A DNA stretch of 64,000 nucleotides from Varroa destructor (GCF_002443255.2 NW_019211455.1:56858671-56922670), one strand, 5' to 3'; shown: positions 24,202-38,010, counted from the stretch's first letter. Notes: generated by a model not told the origin, from the sequence alone. Made by a program: numbers and translations.

Positions 24202-24726
24202 AAAAAGGGGTGCACTCTCGGTTCCGCGTCAAGTCAAAACGTGCTTTTATGCACAATTTGCAGTACTGCGCAAAATTGCTTTATACAAGTATTCTTCTTC
24301 AATAATGATGATGATTGTGACCGTTAATCAGTTGACGCAACGATACATTCAGGGGTGCCAATCGCACTTTCGATGTGACGAAGTTCTATTTTATTAAGGA
24401 TCAATGTTAACATATTTATTATTTACACACCACCTCTAATATGATATACGTATTTAAAATAGAAAAAAAAAGTGTTTTGCTTATGAACCGAAGTACAAAT
24501 TGTGCCTTCTTAGACATTTTCGCGACCAATCACACATTTTGAAAACTTATCTCACTTCGTGTCTACCAAATTTCACATTTCTCTGGACTTTATCCAAACA
24601 TCTAACTTCTTAGTCCTAACTTATTTAACATTCTGCTTACCTGCGAAAAATTCCACTGCGGCTTAGTTAATCTGTTATGACTAGGATCTTGATAGATGTT
24701 ATTTATATCGGCCTCAGCTTGCGCTC

Positions 24727-24782
24727 ATATATATATATTATATGTACATGTATATGTATATATGTATACGTATATGTATATA
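24727..24782. repeat. TA/TATG imperfect microsatellite
   Basis: Mixed TATA, TATG and TATACG units between the PLA2 gene and the gap. Confidence 0.85.
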
Positions 24783-25006
24783 AGAGCAGTCCGCACTGAG
24801 AACGATATGATGTTGTACCGACATCTGACTTAACAGGGCAGGCAGTCTATCTAAGTTATAAATGAATTTTAGTTGAAGATAACTATTATATGTTGATATC
24901 AGTGTTTGTCGGATATCAATATTTTGTGTGATATACTATTAATGTGTTAATCACAAATTTAGCTATGGATACACGGCACAAATCTTCCTAGCCTTTTAGC
25001 TTCATT

Positions 25007-25106
25007 NNNNNNNNNNNNNNNNNNNNNNNNNNNNNNNNNNNNNNNNNNNNNNNNNNNNNNNNNNNNNNNNNNNNNNNNNNNNNNNNNNNNNNNNNNNNNN
25101 NNNNNN
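25007..25106. other. Assembly gap, 100 N
   Basis: Exactly 100 N, the conventional length for a gap of unknown size. It lies about 800 bases after the PLA2 stop, so 3' UTR sequence or the mariner left flank may be missing. Confidence 0.98.
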
Positions 25107-25570
25107 AGGTTTCAAGAATAAATTTGCTATTTTTCGACAAAAAGTCTTGTGTCATCAGTTGTTTTAGATAGATTAATAACTACACGCTTTTCTAGACGAT
25201 AGATGCTGTGAACGTATTCTATTAGGTCCTGGCAAAAGAAATGTGGGCAGCTTAAATGCACAACAGGATCGTTTACTGAACAGATTTCACCTATCGGCAG
25301 CGGCTTTTCAAGCTTTCTTTTAGCCCTTACAAAACGCTTTCCATCCCGTTACGGACGTAATAATGACAATCAATATATACGTTCAAGTTTCGAATTGACG
25401 TAATATTGAGTTGCGGAAAACATATTTGTCGCTTTTCTAGCTAGATAGTTTCAAGGTCGCTTACCTCAAGCGATACAAGCCGGGCTGGTTTTAGCGTCAT
25501 TTGACAGCTGAACTTTGATAATAGCATATGCGTTAAAGTTGCTCGAATGCCTTTAAAGATATTTGCTAAA

Positions 25571-26500
25571 ATTCGCTATGTCCTTCAGTTTTTGTACGAC
25601 AAAGCCACAAATACTAACCAGGCCCGTAAAAAATTGGTCTCGTTCATGGTCAAGATGCACTACTGAAAGAAACGGTCCTCAGGAATGGTTCTGCCGCGTT
25701 TTCTTAGAAATCTCCGTGTAAGAGATGCTCCTCGTAGTAATCGAGCGATTAGGAAAGGCTTGATGATATTATTGCGAAAGTTGAGCAACACTGACCCGTA
25801 AGTAACTATGACATTATAAACGAGGTAAACATCCACCACTACATAATTTTAACCCATTTGAAGAAAGCTGGCTACAACCAGGAGCTCGATAATTTTGAAA
25901 AAAATCTCAAATAAAGATACCAACAAAAAAAAACATTGCGATTCTGTCTAAAAAAACTACTTTCATAGCGGTCAACGACGAATGATGAAAGGTGGATCGT
26001 ACAACGGCAACGAGGAGAAGCTTCACAGGACAAACGAGTCGATACTGACGCCAAAAGGAACGATGCTCGGTGTATGGTGGGATTGGAGAGGACTCGTATA
26101 CTATGACCTGCTGTTGCCTAATAAAATAATTGCTGCCGGTGTTTACTGTCAACAACTAACAAAATTATACCAAACCATCAAAAGAAATTGACCGGGGCTA
26201 TTGTACCTAAGGGAGTCGTCTTCCACCACAAAAACGATAGGCCTTTAGCTATCAGGGAAAAATTGACAAAAAAAAACTTGAATGAGAAGTTAAAATGCAT
26301 CTGCCGTATAGCTCAAATCTTGCAGCATCAGGCTATGATCTGTTTCAGTTTCTGCAGAACTCCTTTGATGGTGTTAACTTGATGTCAATGGAAGGATGTC
26401 ACAATTTTTCGTATAAGTTATTCAGTTATGAGTTATGATGCTGCCAATAAGTAGGCAGAGATAACGTATATTCAGGTTACTACGACTACTTTAAAATATG
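25571..26500 (+). mobile_element. Mariner-family transposase remnant
   Basis: Broken frames in order match a mariner (DD34D) transposase: IRYVLQFLYDKATNTNQARK, then QEWFC, VRDAPRSNRAI, HHYIILTHLKKAGYNQELD, NDERWIVQ (the GDEKW-like catalytic block), GVWWDWRGLVYYDLLLPN, KGVVFHHKNDRPL and GYDLFQFLQNSFDG. Several frameshifts and stops separate them, so it is not functional. Upstream, CGGGCTGG...CATTTGACAGCTG near 25480-25515 could be the old left end. The 3' terminal repeat was not identified. Confidence 0.85.
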
Positions 26501-27224
26501 ACAAATATTTGTTTCGACTTTGGGTTAAGGATGGTCCGTATTTTGTTAACAAATACTGTTCGTTACTTCGAGGTTACGAATTTCCGGACCCTCGCAGAAA
26601 GCATCCAATAGCAGGTTTTATCTTGCCAATGATTCAATTTAAAAATGTTTGCTTGCCTATTCTCTCTCGCGAAAAGTAACTTATTCAAATTAGTCCATAG
26701 AGGCAGTGGTCGTTCTGGGCGACCTAGTCGTAAGTCGAAAAGTCTGGTCTGTAAATGCTCCCATAGCACTGTTACGGGCTTTGGCTGCAATTGGCAAATA
26801 ACGTAAAAATGCATCGCGTAGCTCAAACGAGAGTCAAGGGACAGCTAAATGGCTTCTGCGGGGTTAGCTGACTAGAACTCTGTTCCTCAGTCTGATATTC
26901 TGCGTAACCTATCAGTCTTTGAAGGTTAACAGCTTTCCGTTTAACATGATCAACCTCCTGATTTGACAAGTCCCGAAAGCCGCTCTGATCAATCTAGTTA
27001 CGATAGATACTGGTGCAATGAGAGGTACTATTCCGTCGATACTGCAATAATGCAAAATAGATGTTTTGGTATTTAAAATATTATAAATAGAAGCCATAAA
27101 ATGTCACCTATACGCTTGCTGATCTTGTATCTCTCATGCCATGTATATATGTATATATATGTTCATTAAAATTTCAATTGTGAAACATGCGTTGGTCCTA
27201 TAAACAAGTCCCTGTTTCTCACAT

Positions 27225-27415
27225 CAAATTAACACTGATGCCGCCTCTCGTAAAAAGGTAAGCTGTAGCCACCTGGATGATCAGGGTTTTTTTGTTATCT
27301 ATGAAATACAAACTTGCTCGGTATCGGCTGTTCGGGATATTCTCACCGGTTCGAAGGCCAATAACCGTAAATGGTCCCAGAAGGTCGCTAGCTACCGCCT
27401 CTGATATTTGCACAC
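27225..27415 (-). mobile_element. Possible copia-like integrase remnant
   Basis: Minus-strand frame reads ISEAVASDLLGPFTVIGL, then NSRYRASLYFIDNKKTLIIQ. The spacing of D-x-x-GP-F, S-RY and FID resembles the integrase core of Ty1/copia polyproteins (DxxGP...RY...FIDD). No flanking LTR or reverse transcriptase was found. The match is short, so this is tentative. Confidence 0.35.
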
Positions 27416-28662
27416 GAAATAAAAATGCGTCGTGGGACCGACTCGAAAGGGAATCGAACGACTGCTAAGTGGCTTCTCCGTATGTGAGCATTTTTCCCGA
27501 TCCTTCTGTTCCGTAGCATCGATTCTGATGGGTAACGACTTTTTCGTTGCGCTCTGACCTCGCGATGCGCTTCGTAGCACCTGAGTCGTCGGGTAAAAAA
27601 AAGTACAGTTTTTTTTTGACCCTGAGCTTTTTTTTTGACTGAGCTTTTGAAACTACATTTTTTCTATTTATGTTGTTTTTTTTATTTATGTTATTCTAGT
27701 GAATAATGACACCAATGCACGAGTTATATATACTTGTTCGTGAACTTAAGTAACTGGGAATAAGTGCATTGACCTCATAGTTACGCTGGTTAAAATAACT
27801 CTAAATGAACTGAGAAGGAACATTTAAAATTATGTGGTTTTGACATTTTGGATTATAATTAAAAGGCCACTTGGCGGTGCAAATCGAAACAACCAGACAA
27901 CATATTTTTCTTCGTTATTAACGCAATTGCTAAATATATTAACGCTCCAGCAATTTCCAGAAGTGCTCGACTTGACTCGTCACTTGATCCCCTAATGATT
28001 GCATTAAAATAATACGATTTTCTGCACATCCTATTTATACTTCCGACCACTTAAGCATTCAATACTTCCATTGAAATAGTCCACTTATGGCCCTCATGCT
28101 GGACGACTAAACTTAAGGACACTTCAGGTGGCCTAAATTCGAAATCAGCTCTAGTAAGTTTCCGACCGTCTAGTGTATAGATCATCCATCATCTAAAGTA
28201 CGAATGTATCATTAAAAGATGGTTTCAATAGACTATACCCTGTCGATTGGGTTTGTCCCTGGGGGATTCGTCGAGAAGGCACGAGGCCGAAGTGTGTTTT
28301 CAGTGCCACTTCCAATGAGCCCGAGAGCGTATTGTACCTTACGGCTCATTTTACCAATGTCCACATTATTTCCCCTTTCCTCCTACACTTGCCATTGCAG
28401 TCTCATTCCTCAATAATGAGGTAGACTGAAGTGACTTCTTCAAGGCTTTTTTTTCCAGATTAATGAACGATAATTTGGGTATCCGAATACGTTCGAAAAT
28501 GGCGCAGCGACGTTAGTTCTGATCACAACGGAAAAGTAGCTCGAAAACAAGCCATGGCCTCCAAGTAATCTGTTCTATTGTTTGGCGGTTTTTGAAATGG
28601 TCACGTACTTGAATAGATATATTTACAATTAATTATGGATCTGACCTATCTTAAATGACTGC

Positions 28663-28663
<1 letters not shown>

Positions 28664-28701
<38 letters not shown>
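28664..28701. repeat. (TA)19 microsatellite
   Basis: Uninterrupted TA units. Confidence 0.95.
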
Positions 28702-28706
<5 letters not shown>

Positions 28707-31700
28707 CAGTCTACTTTTCCAACCGATTCTTAGGACGGTCATCGTTCACTTTTTTGCTAGTCGAGATTGGGGAAACTAGACCTACGATTAGACAAGGCGT
28801 AGCTTTTTCTAAAAGCTAGTTCAGCATCCATATCTTCCGCCGTCACATATAAATGATCTTTCCATCATTTCATCTTTATGGCCAAAGCATTTATCTACTC
28901 GATTGATGTAAAATAGGCGTATTATCGATGTGGAAATACCAGCTAGTTTCACTAAACCTGTTCTCGGCTTGTAATAAAAACTTTCGTTGTTAGTACTGAT
29001 AAAATAAAAATGGAAGCTTAGAACGTATGACGAAATACTCGTACGGTGTTGTGCTTAACTGTACTTACACTTTGAAAATTGTCACTGCCTTACCTGTCTG
29101 AAGATTCCCAAATTATTTTCTTCTATTATATATCTATAGGATAGTATTTGAGCTGGATACCTAGAGTAATTATTTGAGTAGAACCTCCCGCTTCATATCG
29201 TTCCGCAAAAACGTTTCGTGGAAGGCAGCTCTGCAGAATTTTAATAACCATAATAAATTGCTTACGAGATTTGTACTTAGCTGCCAAAAAAACAAACTTG
29301 TTGTACACAATTAACGGTTTATATTGTTGAATTATTTATTTTTAGAATTTTGCATTATATCATATATGTTAGACGCTGCTGACGTTCACCGCCATTGCCG
29401 CTAACTGATCTGGGAATGTCATGTCAAATACAGTAGCTAGCGTGAGCCAAACACCTCCTTCCTGATGTTTCCACGGAACAAATAAATCCGTACTAAATTT
29501 ACTGAATGTAATTTTGACAATTTCTGATCGTTCCTTTGGCAAGAGCTGACAACAGGTTGGCACGCACTGAAACCGCAACAGGAATACGACCATTTCGATC
29601 TCCAACTATTGATCGGAACGCCCTTTAGCATATAAGGGAAAACAATGCCCTGAAGCTTAAGCAATGCTAAGGAACTGAATTCAACAGTCGACAAAGTTTT
29701 CATTGCCAATTTCTTCCTTTTTATGTGATGAGTACAGGGATATGATTCTTACGGAAATTACGCATATCCGTACCTTGTTACTGCAGCTTGAGGACTGAGG
29801 AAATATAGACGCACGATGAGTAACGCTGTCACTTAATTACTATCCATTGCGTTAAAGGTAAATTTACTAGAATTCTATGAAAAAAATCGTAGTGACGATT
29901 TTTGACGACCGTTCTGTACTACCGGAGAATTGAGCGAGTTCGAAGGCGCCGTTATGCCTATAAGCAATATCTTTGCGTAGCTATTCGTTACGGCACGGTA
30001 ACAATATATGCACTCTTCTAAAAAACCAAACGACAGTAACAACGCCAGATCGAGTCTTCAGCCGCTTCAAGTATCCCTAAAAATTAGAAAAAGATGGCTG
30101 ACTTCAATGTATTTAGAATCGATTTTCCTCTATGAGGCAATCGTTTGATACAAGAAAGCCAACGGTTGTCCTGGGCGCAAGAACGAAGAAGATTCACGAA
30201 GTCTGCAGACTCGCTCAAGGGGCAAACAGTACAGTGAATATAAGCTCGAAATCTTTTAGCGTAAATGAATTTCTGCACGTTTTCTATTAGAGAATATAAT
30301 TTTATATTATAACATTACACTATAGTATATTGCATATCGGTAAACAAAAAAATTCCTATGGTAATTATATTCTCTGTTTTGATAAGGTAATAAGATCATC
30401 CTATTAAATGTGTTCAGGCTGGTTATTGGACGATCTTAGCAACCTTAGCAAAGTTTATGCTAGTCTTAACAAGGGTTACTGCGTAGGCTGTCCTGATATT
30501 TTGTCATAATACGTAATACCAGTGCCGCTCCTGATCGTATAGAGAAAGCTGTATCAAAAGAGGGAGCATTTTTAGTAACAGCAGCAGCGACAAAATAAGA
30601 CTCGGTCACCTGTTCCATCATCATACGTGGTAATTAATTTACTTCTGTAATCTGTGGACTGTGGTAAAAGGCCACAAAGCGTACTTCACGAGATCGTGGA
30701 TACGGCCTAGAGTAAATTGGCTATTACAGAAAAGGCTACGAACGCTTCAATATGAGAGTATGGAACGCAAGATAATAGAATCTTCGTTGTTGGATAATGG
30801 TATAGTGTATATATATGTATGTATGGGTTTGAAATATCCAGGTCGTCTATGAAGGTGAAAATGATAAATGTACATCATGCCTGATGCTTTCGTATTATGA
30901 AAACCCTATTTAGACAACACTCAGTAATCATAGAAACCTGTTCCACCATTTACTTTCAACAGTCTCCCTTTTTATGTTATAATGTTCTTGCGTAGTTTTT
31001 CAATTTTGCTCATACCCTTTTGGCAACATCACGACGTCGTTTCCAATATGATCAAGATAAGAGCTAAGTAACTGTGTACGTCAGACGTGGCAGATTGTTG
31101 TGATAAACGTGAAGATAACAGAACGAGGAACGAAACGCAAACGTGCTATAGACAGATAATTCGACGTCGGCCGGCATTAAACGTCACCATGACCTTCGAG
31201 AAGAGTAGCTGAGAGAAGATGGGTTTTATTATTAACCAGACTAAAATAACCTCTATGCCTCCCTGTTCGACAACGCTCGGTTAAACACATCAACAGACAT
31301 TCTATTAGACAACGGCATAGACAACTGTTAGTGGCGGATAATCTCATCTATACGGCATAACGCTCTATTAAAATATTCGAGAACGTTTGGAAGATCATAT
31401 TCGAATTACACTACTTGTATAACGTAACAGAAGCCCCAAAAAGGATACCATCAGTTACAAGCACTCGCCGTCTGTCATCAAATCGATCTCGTTCCTCGTT
31501 ACTTGTGTTACAATTTTGTCCTATCTAACGCTTTGCCGCAAAACGCAATACGGAATACCAACAATTCCTTTTACATTACGTCAAGTAGATACGTTATATA
31601 ACAGGGATATATATAATATGGACTGGTAGTAGGTTGTATATGGCATCAGCATGCGCCTGTTGTCCTTTTCGATTGTCAACATTAGCATAGCTTATAGGAA

Positions 31701-33200
31701 AGCGATATCTTTAGAAATAGTCTTTGCACGAGGAGCGGACGCAGAGTTTCCCCCAACGGATCCCCATAACGAAGCTTTGTACACCATTTCGTTATCGCAG
31801 GCTTATTTTATTCAGATATAGAATAGAGAACCTAGAAAGTTACGACGACGGTTCTAAAGAAAACGATGTAATATTTAAACCAAACAGGTCCGTTACTCTG
31901 AAGAAATAGTTAATGGAAGCATTAGTAATAAACTTTTGCTTTTATGAATGAAATCTTCTTTCAGCGGTGTATGGAAACACCATCATGTTGCCCTCGGTCC
32001 AGTAAAACGCAACCTGTTATAACACTGCCGAGAAATCACTAGTCATATGGGGTGAGCTTCTGTCCGTACCAACAAAAAGCTAGGATTTTAACTGGATAGA
32101 TTTCCGTTATTAGATAGAAATTATCGATAGCCCTTGTGCTTATATATGAAAGCGTTCAACTGGCTAAAATCTTGTGTACTTTCAGTAGCAATGAAAACAT
32201 TTGCTGAAGTGACACGTATAAGAAGGGCGGCTCTGTAGCTTGAGCTGAAACAGAAATTGCTGTTCCCGAAAGCGTATCTGCTATCAGTGTGTGATGGAGA
32301 CAGCAATGACGAAACCTGAATTAACAGACTCCCTCAATTCAGGTAAAAAGCCTCTGCAAGTACGTATCTATACATACCTGCAGAGACCGTAATGCCACGT
32401 ACTGTATCTTGCTGTAGAACATACACAGCCTATTCCTTTACTAGGTAGTAACTCTTGTATTACTTGGCGTTCCCCCTTTTTAAAAACAGTACACCTAACG
32501 CAACGTCACATCGACGTACCCTAGACTAAGCAAGCAATAAGAGACAATAAACACATGACCAGAGGCAGGGGTGCGGTTTAAACAACGGCTCGAACTCAGC
32601 GAGAGCGTTCGTTCGCTATAACCTGGCTACTAACCTTTTTTGGTTTTTGCAATTTTCACTCCATCTAATATATCGTGCACTTAAACATCGTAGCTCTTCT
32701 ATTATTATTCTCTACCGGTACCACCTACAACATTTTTATCACTATTATTATTATTCTGTACTGTCTTAACTTACAGCTGTAGGTCCTGGCAATAGAACCG
32801 GCTCCATTATCTGGCGCTATTTTCATGGCAATTACATGTAATTTATCTTCTGCGATCAATCCTTATTTCTATGTTGTTTATAGGTAATCTTCAATATTGA
32901 CTACAAATTGAGGTCGTCCAACTCCCTTAAGCTACGATACGGTACTGGATAGCGTCAGGCTTGTTGACAATATGTCGAAAACCGCTTCTTTTTAATTAAT
33001 CGGTTATGCCTTGGCTGGCCACTCACTAGCCGCCTGGTTTAGATTCCTTCCTCGTTTTTCGGCGTTGTGATTCAATTAGATATCACCCAATATACCGGGT
33101 GAACGTGTCCACTACGACAATTTCTGGCTTCATCTGCGAGTTCCCCAGTCTTGTATGGTTCTAGTACGACACTCGCGTTCGGTACGACGCGGTCGTCCTT
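28702..33200. other. No convincing gene
   Basis: AT-rich with scattered short frames (for example overlapping minus frames at 29369-29709, open in all three frames). Nothing that I recognise. Confidence 0.5.
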
Positions 33201-33435
33201 AATTTCACGATAAATTGCGTTTTTCATAAGCCAGGCTGGAATCCACTTATCCCTGAAGAGACTGTATGGCCACCCTCACACTGCAGTGTGTCGGTACCTC
33301 GATGACTATAGACCTCCAGCTCTTTTATTGATACAGGTATCCTCTGAATCGTCGTTCAAGAAAGCCCAGTTATTTTCTCGGTTCTATGAGGCCATGCAAC
33401 GTGGTAAAAGATGTGCTATTTTTTCTCTCTGTTAG

Positions 33436-33541
33436 GATTCGATCCATCTCTGCGGATGATGTTAAAGAAGCTTTCTGGACATCTGTTCATACGGCACGTA
33501 AATGAGCGATCACTCATGCTTGCTTCGCTGCGACTGATCCC
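33436..33541 (+). CDS. Candidate internal exon
   Basis: Flanked by a long pyrimidine-tract acceptor (tttttctctctgttag) and donor ATCCC|gtaagt. One frame stays open: FDPSLRMMLKKLSGHLFIRH onward. A frame open from about 33217 (GIHLSLKRLYGHPHTAVCRY onward) could join it through CGTG|gtaaaa, phase-compatible, but the intron would be only 32 nt, shorter than usual in animals. No family recognised. Confidence 0.2.
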
Positions 33542-34293
33542 GTAAGTCCTAAATGTACAGGGCTAAGTCGAGTGACAGTGTGAAACGCTCACATCCTAGA
33601 TCGTATGGTGACAATTTAGTTATCGCTTCGACCTGCTTGTTAATTCCAGAAAACTATAGAACTACCTCTATTACCGCCGTGAAGATTTTGCAATAGTATA
33701 CCCTCTATGTATTTTGCTAAACGGTTACTTTTTTTTTTCATTTCAAATTGTGATTTCTCTATTAGGAACAACTGCAGATGCTTACTTTGTATTTGTAGCA
33801 TGTTGCGATTTATCTTCAGTCTTCTTGTTCTATTAATAAAGCTTCTGAACATAAACTCTTTACTATTAGTGGCTTTTTTAATTCGTAGATGATCTAGCGA
33901 AAGACACGCGGGCACTTCGGTTATTCGGTGGGAGTCCTCTTGCCTGGTCAAGGATGATCAGGCCTGAACGACTTGTTCCGAGTTAGTGCACTATCTCACG
34001 GTTGAAATCACCTAAGTACTTTATGCAGATTAAATTCCATGTTGATACAACGGACATGTCTTAACTTATGGCAGATAGAGTTAGTTCGATGAGAACTGAA
34101 ATAATAGCAAAAGTACTGACGTGTATTTGTTTCAGCGGTCCTGCATTAGATCTGATAGTTAGACTTAAGTTAGGTTGATATGCGTTAGGCTTAAAGAATT
34201 TTCTAGTTATTGGTGGCTTTAGTTACTACGGACGAACACAACGCGTTTTAATAAGAGATGTTACAATCAAAGCAATAAGGAGCTCGAGCTTCA

Positions 34294-34373
34294 GTCTGTA
34301 GAGCGGCTGGATTACAGTATCGTTGTTACCTTGTATCTCTGGATAGGAAGTCTCGTATTGAGTTCAAATTTGA
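34294..34373 (+). repeat. Possible degenerate tRNA-like SINE
   Basis: TGTAGAGCGGCTGG (A-box-like) is followed about 60 bases later by GAGTTCAAATTT (B-box-like), the spacing of a polymerase III internal promoter. The B box is imperfect and no tRNA cloverleaf forms. Confidence 0.3.
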
Positions 34374-36585
34374 TTGCTTTACAACCTACCAACCAGTTTG
34401 GCATGAACGTATGACAGGAAAACGGTTCGTTTTTATGAAGTTTTTTTTTTACCATTATAGCTAACAATGTGCAAAATCCCTCTAGGAAATTAATTTTTTT
34501 TTATGAAATATAAGAATGGTCCTTGATCGACGTTTTTAGTCCTGCAAACTTATTCCCCCTCGTATTACTATAAATATAGAGACTGGATGGATTTTACAAC
34601 GTATACGAAAACGTACGTTCTTGAACAGTGGTCATTCTTTCCCGGAATAGGTGATTTTTTGTTCAAGTTTTGTTATAACTTGACATATTAACGTAAACTG
34701 TTTCTTTAAAACCGTGTTTCCATTATCAATAAATTCATAAAAAAAAATCCGTATTTTTTTTTAAATACTTTTGATCAGCAGCATTCAGCTTCTTCGAAGA
34801 TGCAACAGTTTCTCAAGCACCAGAAACCCTTGAATTCATCTAGGACCCTAAATCCTGTAGGCAAATACACAACTAATATGACAACCGGAAAATGAATTAT
34901 TCTCAAGTAGACAACGAAAGTTTAGGTTCGCTTGCATAAAGGTGAGCATAAAGTTACGGTGCCGTCTCAAAGTGCAGACTCTTGTCCAGTTGATGTATTC
35001 ACACATATGCATGGGCTTGAGATAAAGTATCTTTCTGACTTTTTTTTATCGAGTTATATATGGTTTTTATGCATTTACGCACAACCGGGAAATCTGGAGC
35101 TATTTCTTTTAATAGTTAATTTTTAGTGTGGGACTCACTCACCTATTCGGAGACGGATGCGACTCGTACATTGTTGATGTGAAGCAAAATAAGACTCACA
35201 ACATCCTGACGCCCCTCTCCAGACCTCCATCTTTTTGCTTCTACAAGTTCTGCTTTTTTTTTTTTTACATAATGGCCCCAAAATAGGTCGTTCCTTTACT
35301 TTACGTCTCGGTGACAACCTCCTTAACCATGGTACAAGATGCACCTTACAGAAGATCTCTGCATTTGTATTTGGTGTAAAACTAAAAGTAATCTGTATGC
35401 AGCCATACAAGTGTATAGTTGATAATACAGCATTGACGCTACTCTGTTTAGACATGGTAGTAAAATGAACCCAAATTCTTAAGTTTATATCACAAAGCAG
35501 CTCTCTTGTCAACTAGTTTGTATTCAAAACGCCTAGAGGCCTACACAATAAATGCAAGATCCTTTCTTCGGAATAATACACCGTATTCATTCATAGATAA
35601 GGTTGGACACAACGACGAAAATGCTTTTAGTTGAAACTTACTGTATGTTATATTGTTACGCAAAACAAACTTAAACTTGGCGAGCGTTAGTTGTCAGAGA
35701 TCGTGTTCATAACAAGCCGTTCTAATTGTATGAAAATCAATACGTTTCTATATACTTCACAATAATATCTAAAACTCTGACGTAATTTAAATTTGAATTC
35801 GAGCAATGGAACTTCATGCAACTTCGGTCCGATCTGCAGTATTTACCGGGAACAGATATTTTATATTAATATTTTTGATGTAACATATGGTAGGCAAAGT
35901 ATTTCCGAACTCGAAAAGCCAACATGTTTGAAAATAAGCATTTACGAAAAAAAAAAATGGTCACGGTGAGGTTATCATAGGGACACAGCTGTCCACAGAA
36001 AATCAAACAGTAAAATCGGACTTTATAAGATGGCTGCATTATGCAAGCAGGTTTCCACAGCTCTTCAGAAACACAACTTCGAAAACGTGTTATGTTGGGC
36101 CTGCGTAATAGGAAAACATTTTAATAGTGATGAAGTTCAAATAGGTTCGCTTGAGGCCACCTTTGCCTTTTTACAGACGGAACGGCGGCACTAAACGAAA
36201 TAAGTGATTATTATTAGAATTATTCTTATACTCGTATTTCGGTATCAATAGATTTTGCGCTTCGTACGGGACAAATTCGATGGACAGATCTGACAAAGCT
36301 ATTTACTAATAACAGAGGTGTAGAAAATCTTTGCTTAATAAACTTGTTACCCAACTTGTCTATTAGGCGTAAAGACCTACTAGAAAGAAGGACAAATCGA
36401 AGCGGCTAATATTCAACCGCTTGTTCGCGTACCCCACACCCTAGCTGCTTTCTGGCACGCCTTGATGTAATCAGCTGAGCCAGTCGCCCGAGTTTGCCTG
36501 AATCTGCCGCCGATTACCCGAATCGCTGCTGCAAATACCCCATGAGTGTACGCGCCGTCGGTTTGTTCCATTTGTCGGCTCTCAG

Positions 36586-36713
36586 AGGACACATCCAATT
36601 TCGTTCACAGGCAAGAGCAAGAGTTCGATCAGAGCGAACGTCCGCTGTCCGTCGACGACCTGCCTCGCAACTCCAAAACCCCTACGCCATTCTACCTGAT
36701 TCTTTGCTGTTGA
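36586..36713 (+). CDS. Candidate terminal exon ending in Cys-Cys
   Basis: Acceptor ccatttgtcggctctcag, then a hydrophilic frame (RQEQEFDQSERPLSVDDLPR) ending TPFYLILCC and TGA. A C-terminal CC is the prenylation signal of Rab GTPases, but no GTPase sequence is seen. A minus-strand frame at 36413-36598 partly overlaps and is also open, so strand is uncertain. Confidence 0.15.
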
Positions 36714-37912
36714 GGCCGATTTTTTGAGACAGATGAATAGGACAGAGCCGGATAGTACTCAAAGTTGGATTTCTCACATCCGTACTATTAGTCGACCTTA
36801 CGGCACATTCGACACTAGGAAACAGGAAGGACAATTTGGGCGTACAGCAGAGTTTCCCCTCTCACATGCAGCCCCTCACACACACGGATAGACAGCTGTA
36901 CGAACCTACAAGATGCCTTGTTCGTGTTCAACTTCGCCAGCGGACTTGATAAATAGAAAGCTACAAGGACAACCGGAAACGAGAAGGTCGCGCAGACAGC
37001 TTTGACCAGGCTAAAAAAGAATTCCATCAAACTGGGTAGCAGCAGCAGTAGCTATAGGGCTTTTTTTTTAGAAGGCTAAAGAAGAAAGAGATAATACGTC
37101 ACTCATTGCTAGCTTACCAGTAGCACCTGTATGCAGTATCAGAGTATCTCGATGTATGTATACACAGCCGGTCGAAGAGCAGAACCGTATACGTAAAAGG
37201 GAAACAAAGCGGATACAGAAACACCAAGAGTTGAGCCAATGGAAATAAATACTCGTCTTTATTCAATACAGATAATGACATAATTCTTTTACGCTAGGCA
37301 TGTTAAGATGAATTCAGTTAGGTAATACCGAGCCCTGTCCATGAGTGCGAAAAAAAAACAAAATGACTACTGTAAATTTGAATGATGTGTGGTTTCATCA
37401 TAATTGGAGCTTGCGGAATAATATATATTCGAAACTATATCTGTAATTAGTTGTCTAGTGTAGCGCTAATGTAATAGGGTAAATAGTCGTAATAGGTGCA
37501 CGGTTGGAATGTACGCCCATTTTCAGAAACTCTAAGTATACGGATACCTGTTTCTGCTAAATGTATAAATTAAAATTTGTGAATAATTAATGATAATAAT
37601 TAAAATTAATGAAATAACTACAGCCTAGCCTGAATGGTTAGATAATTAAGTGATTCAAGTTATTTAACGAAAGTCATCAAATGATTGAGCTCGTGCTCGA
37701 TAAGCCAGGCTGCATGGTATAGTTTTACCCTATGCTTCTGCGACAAGATATTTTTTCAAGTTTTTATCATATTACGGCTTTAAAGAAAACTGTTACACAA
37801 CAGATATCCATTCAGCTAGTACAATTAGCTATTGGCAACTTTATGTTGGTTCAGGTTTAGCTGAGATATTTGTCTCTTATTAATCTGCCTCTCTGTTTTG
37901 AGTTTTATGTCT

Positions 37913-38010
37913 GGTATCGCCGTTAGGCACTAGGTCAGACGGCTGGTTGCCAGCTTCTGCCTATGCCCGGATTCGAACCTACACCACAACGTGTCCCTAA
38001 GCTTAGGGGC
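37913..38010 (-). repeat. tRNA-like dispersed repeat, copy 2
   Basis: Carries AGGTTCGAATCC (minus strand, 37969-37980) and shares GGTATCGCCGTTAGGCACT and the downstream ACCACAACGT block with the 10.7-kb copy, at clearly diverged but alignable identity. The family looks like a tRNA-derived SINE; ticks are known to carry such SINEs (Ruka). Confidence 0.55.

Noticed and set aside
24065..24397. + strand 110-codon frame
   Set aside because: Out of frame with PLA2 exon 8, and its second half is 3' of the stop.
33279..33292. 14-base palindrome CACACTGCAGTGTG
   Set aside because: Short palindromes of this size occur by chance in 64 kb; no further context.
35135..35512. 125-codon minus frame
   Set aside because: Basic and low-complexity around a poly-T run, with no family or splice support.
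36413..36598. Minus-strand frame in a GC-rich patch
   Set aside because: Conflicts with a better acceptor and frame on the + strand; neither is proven.
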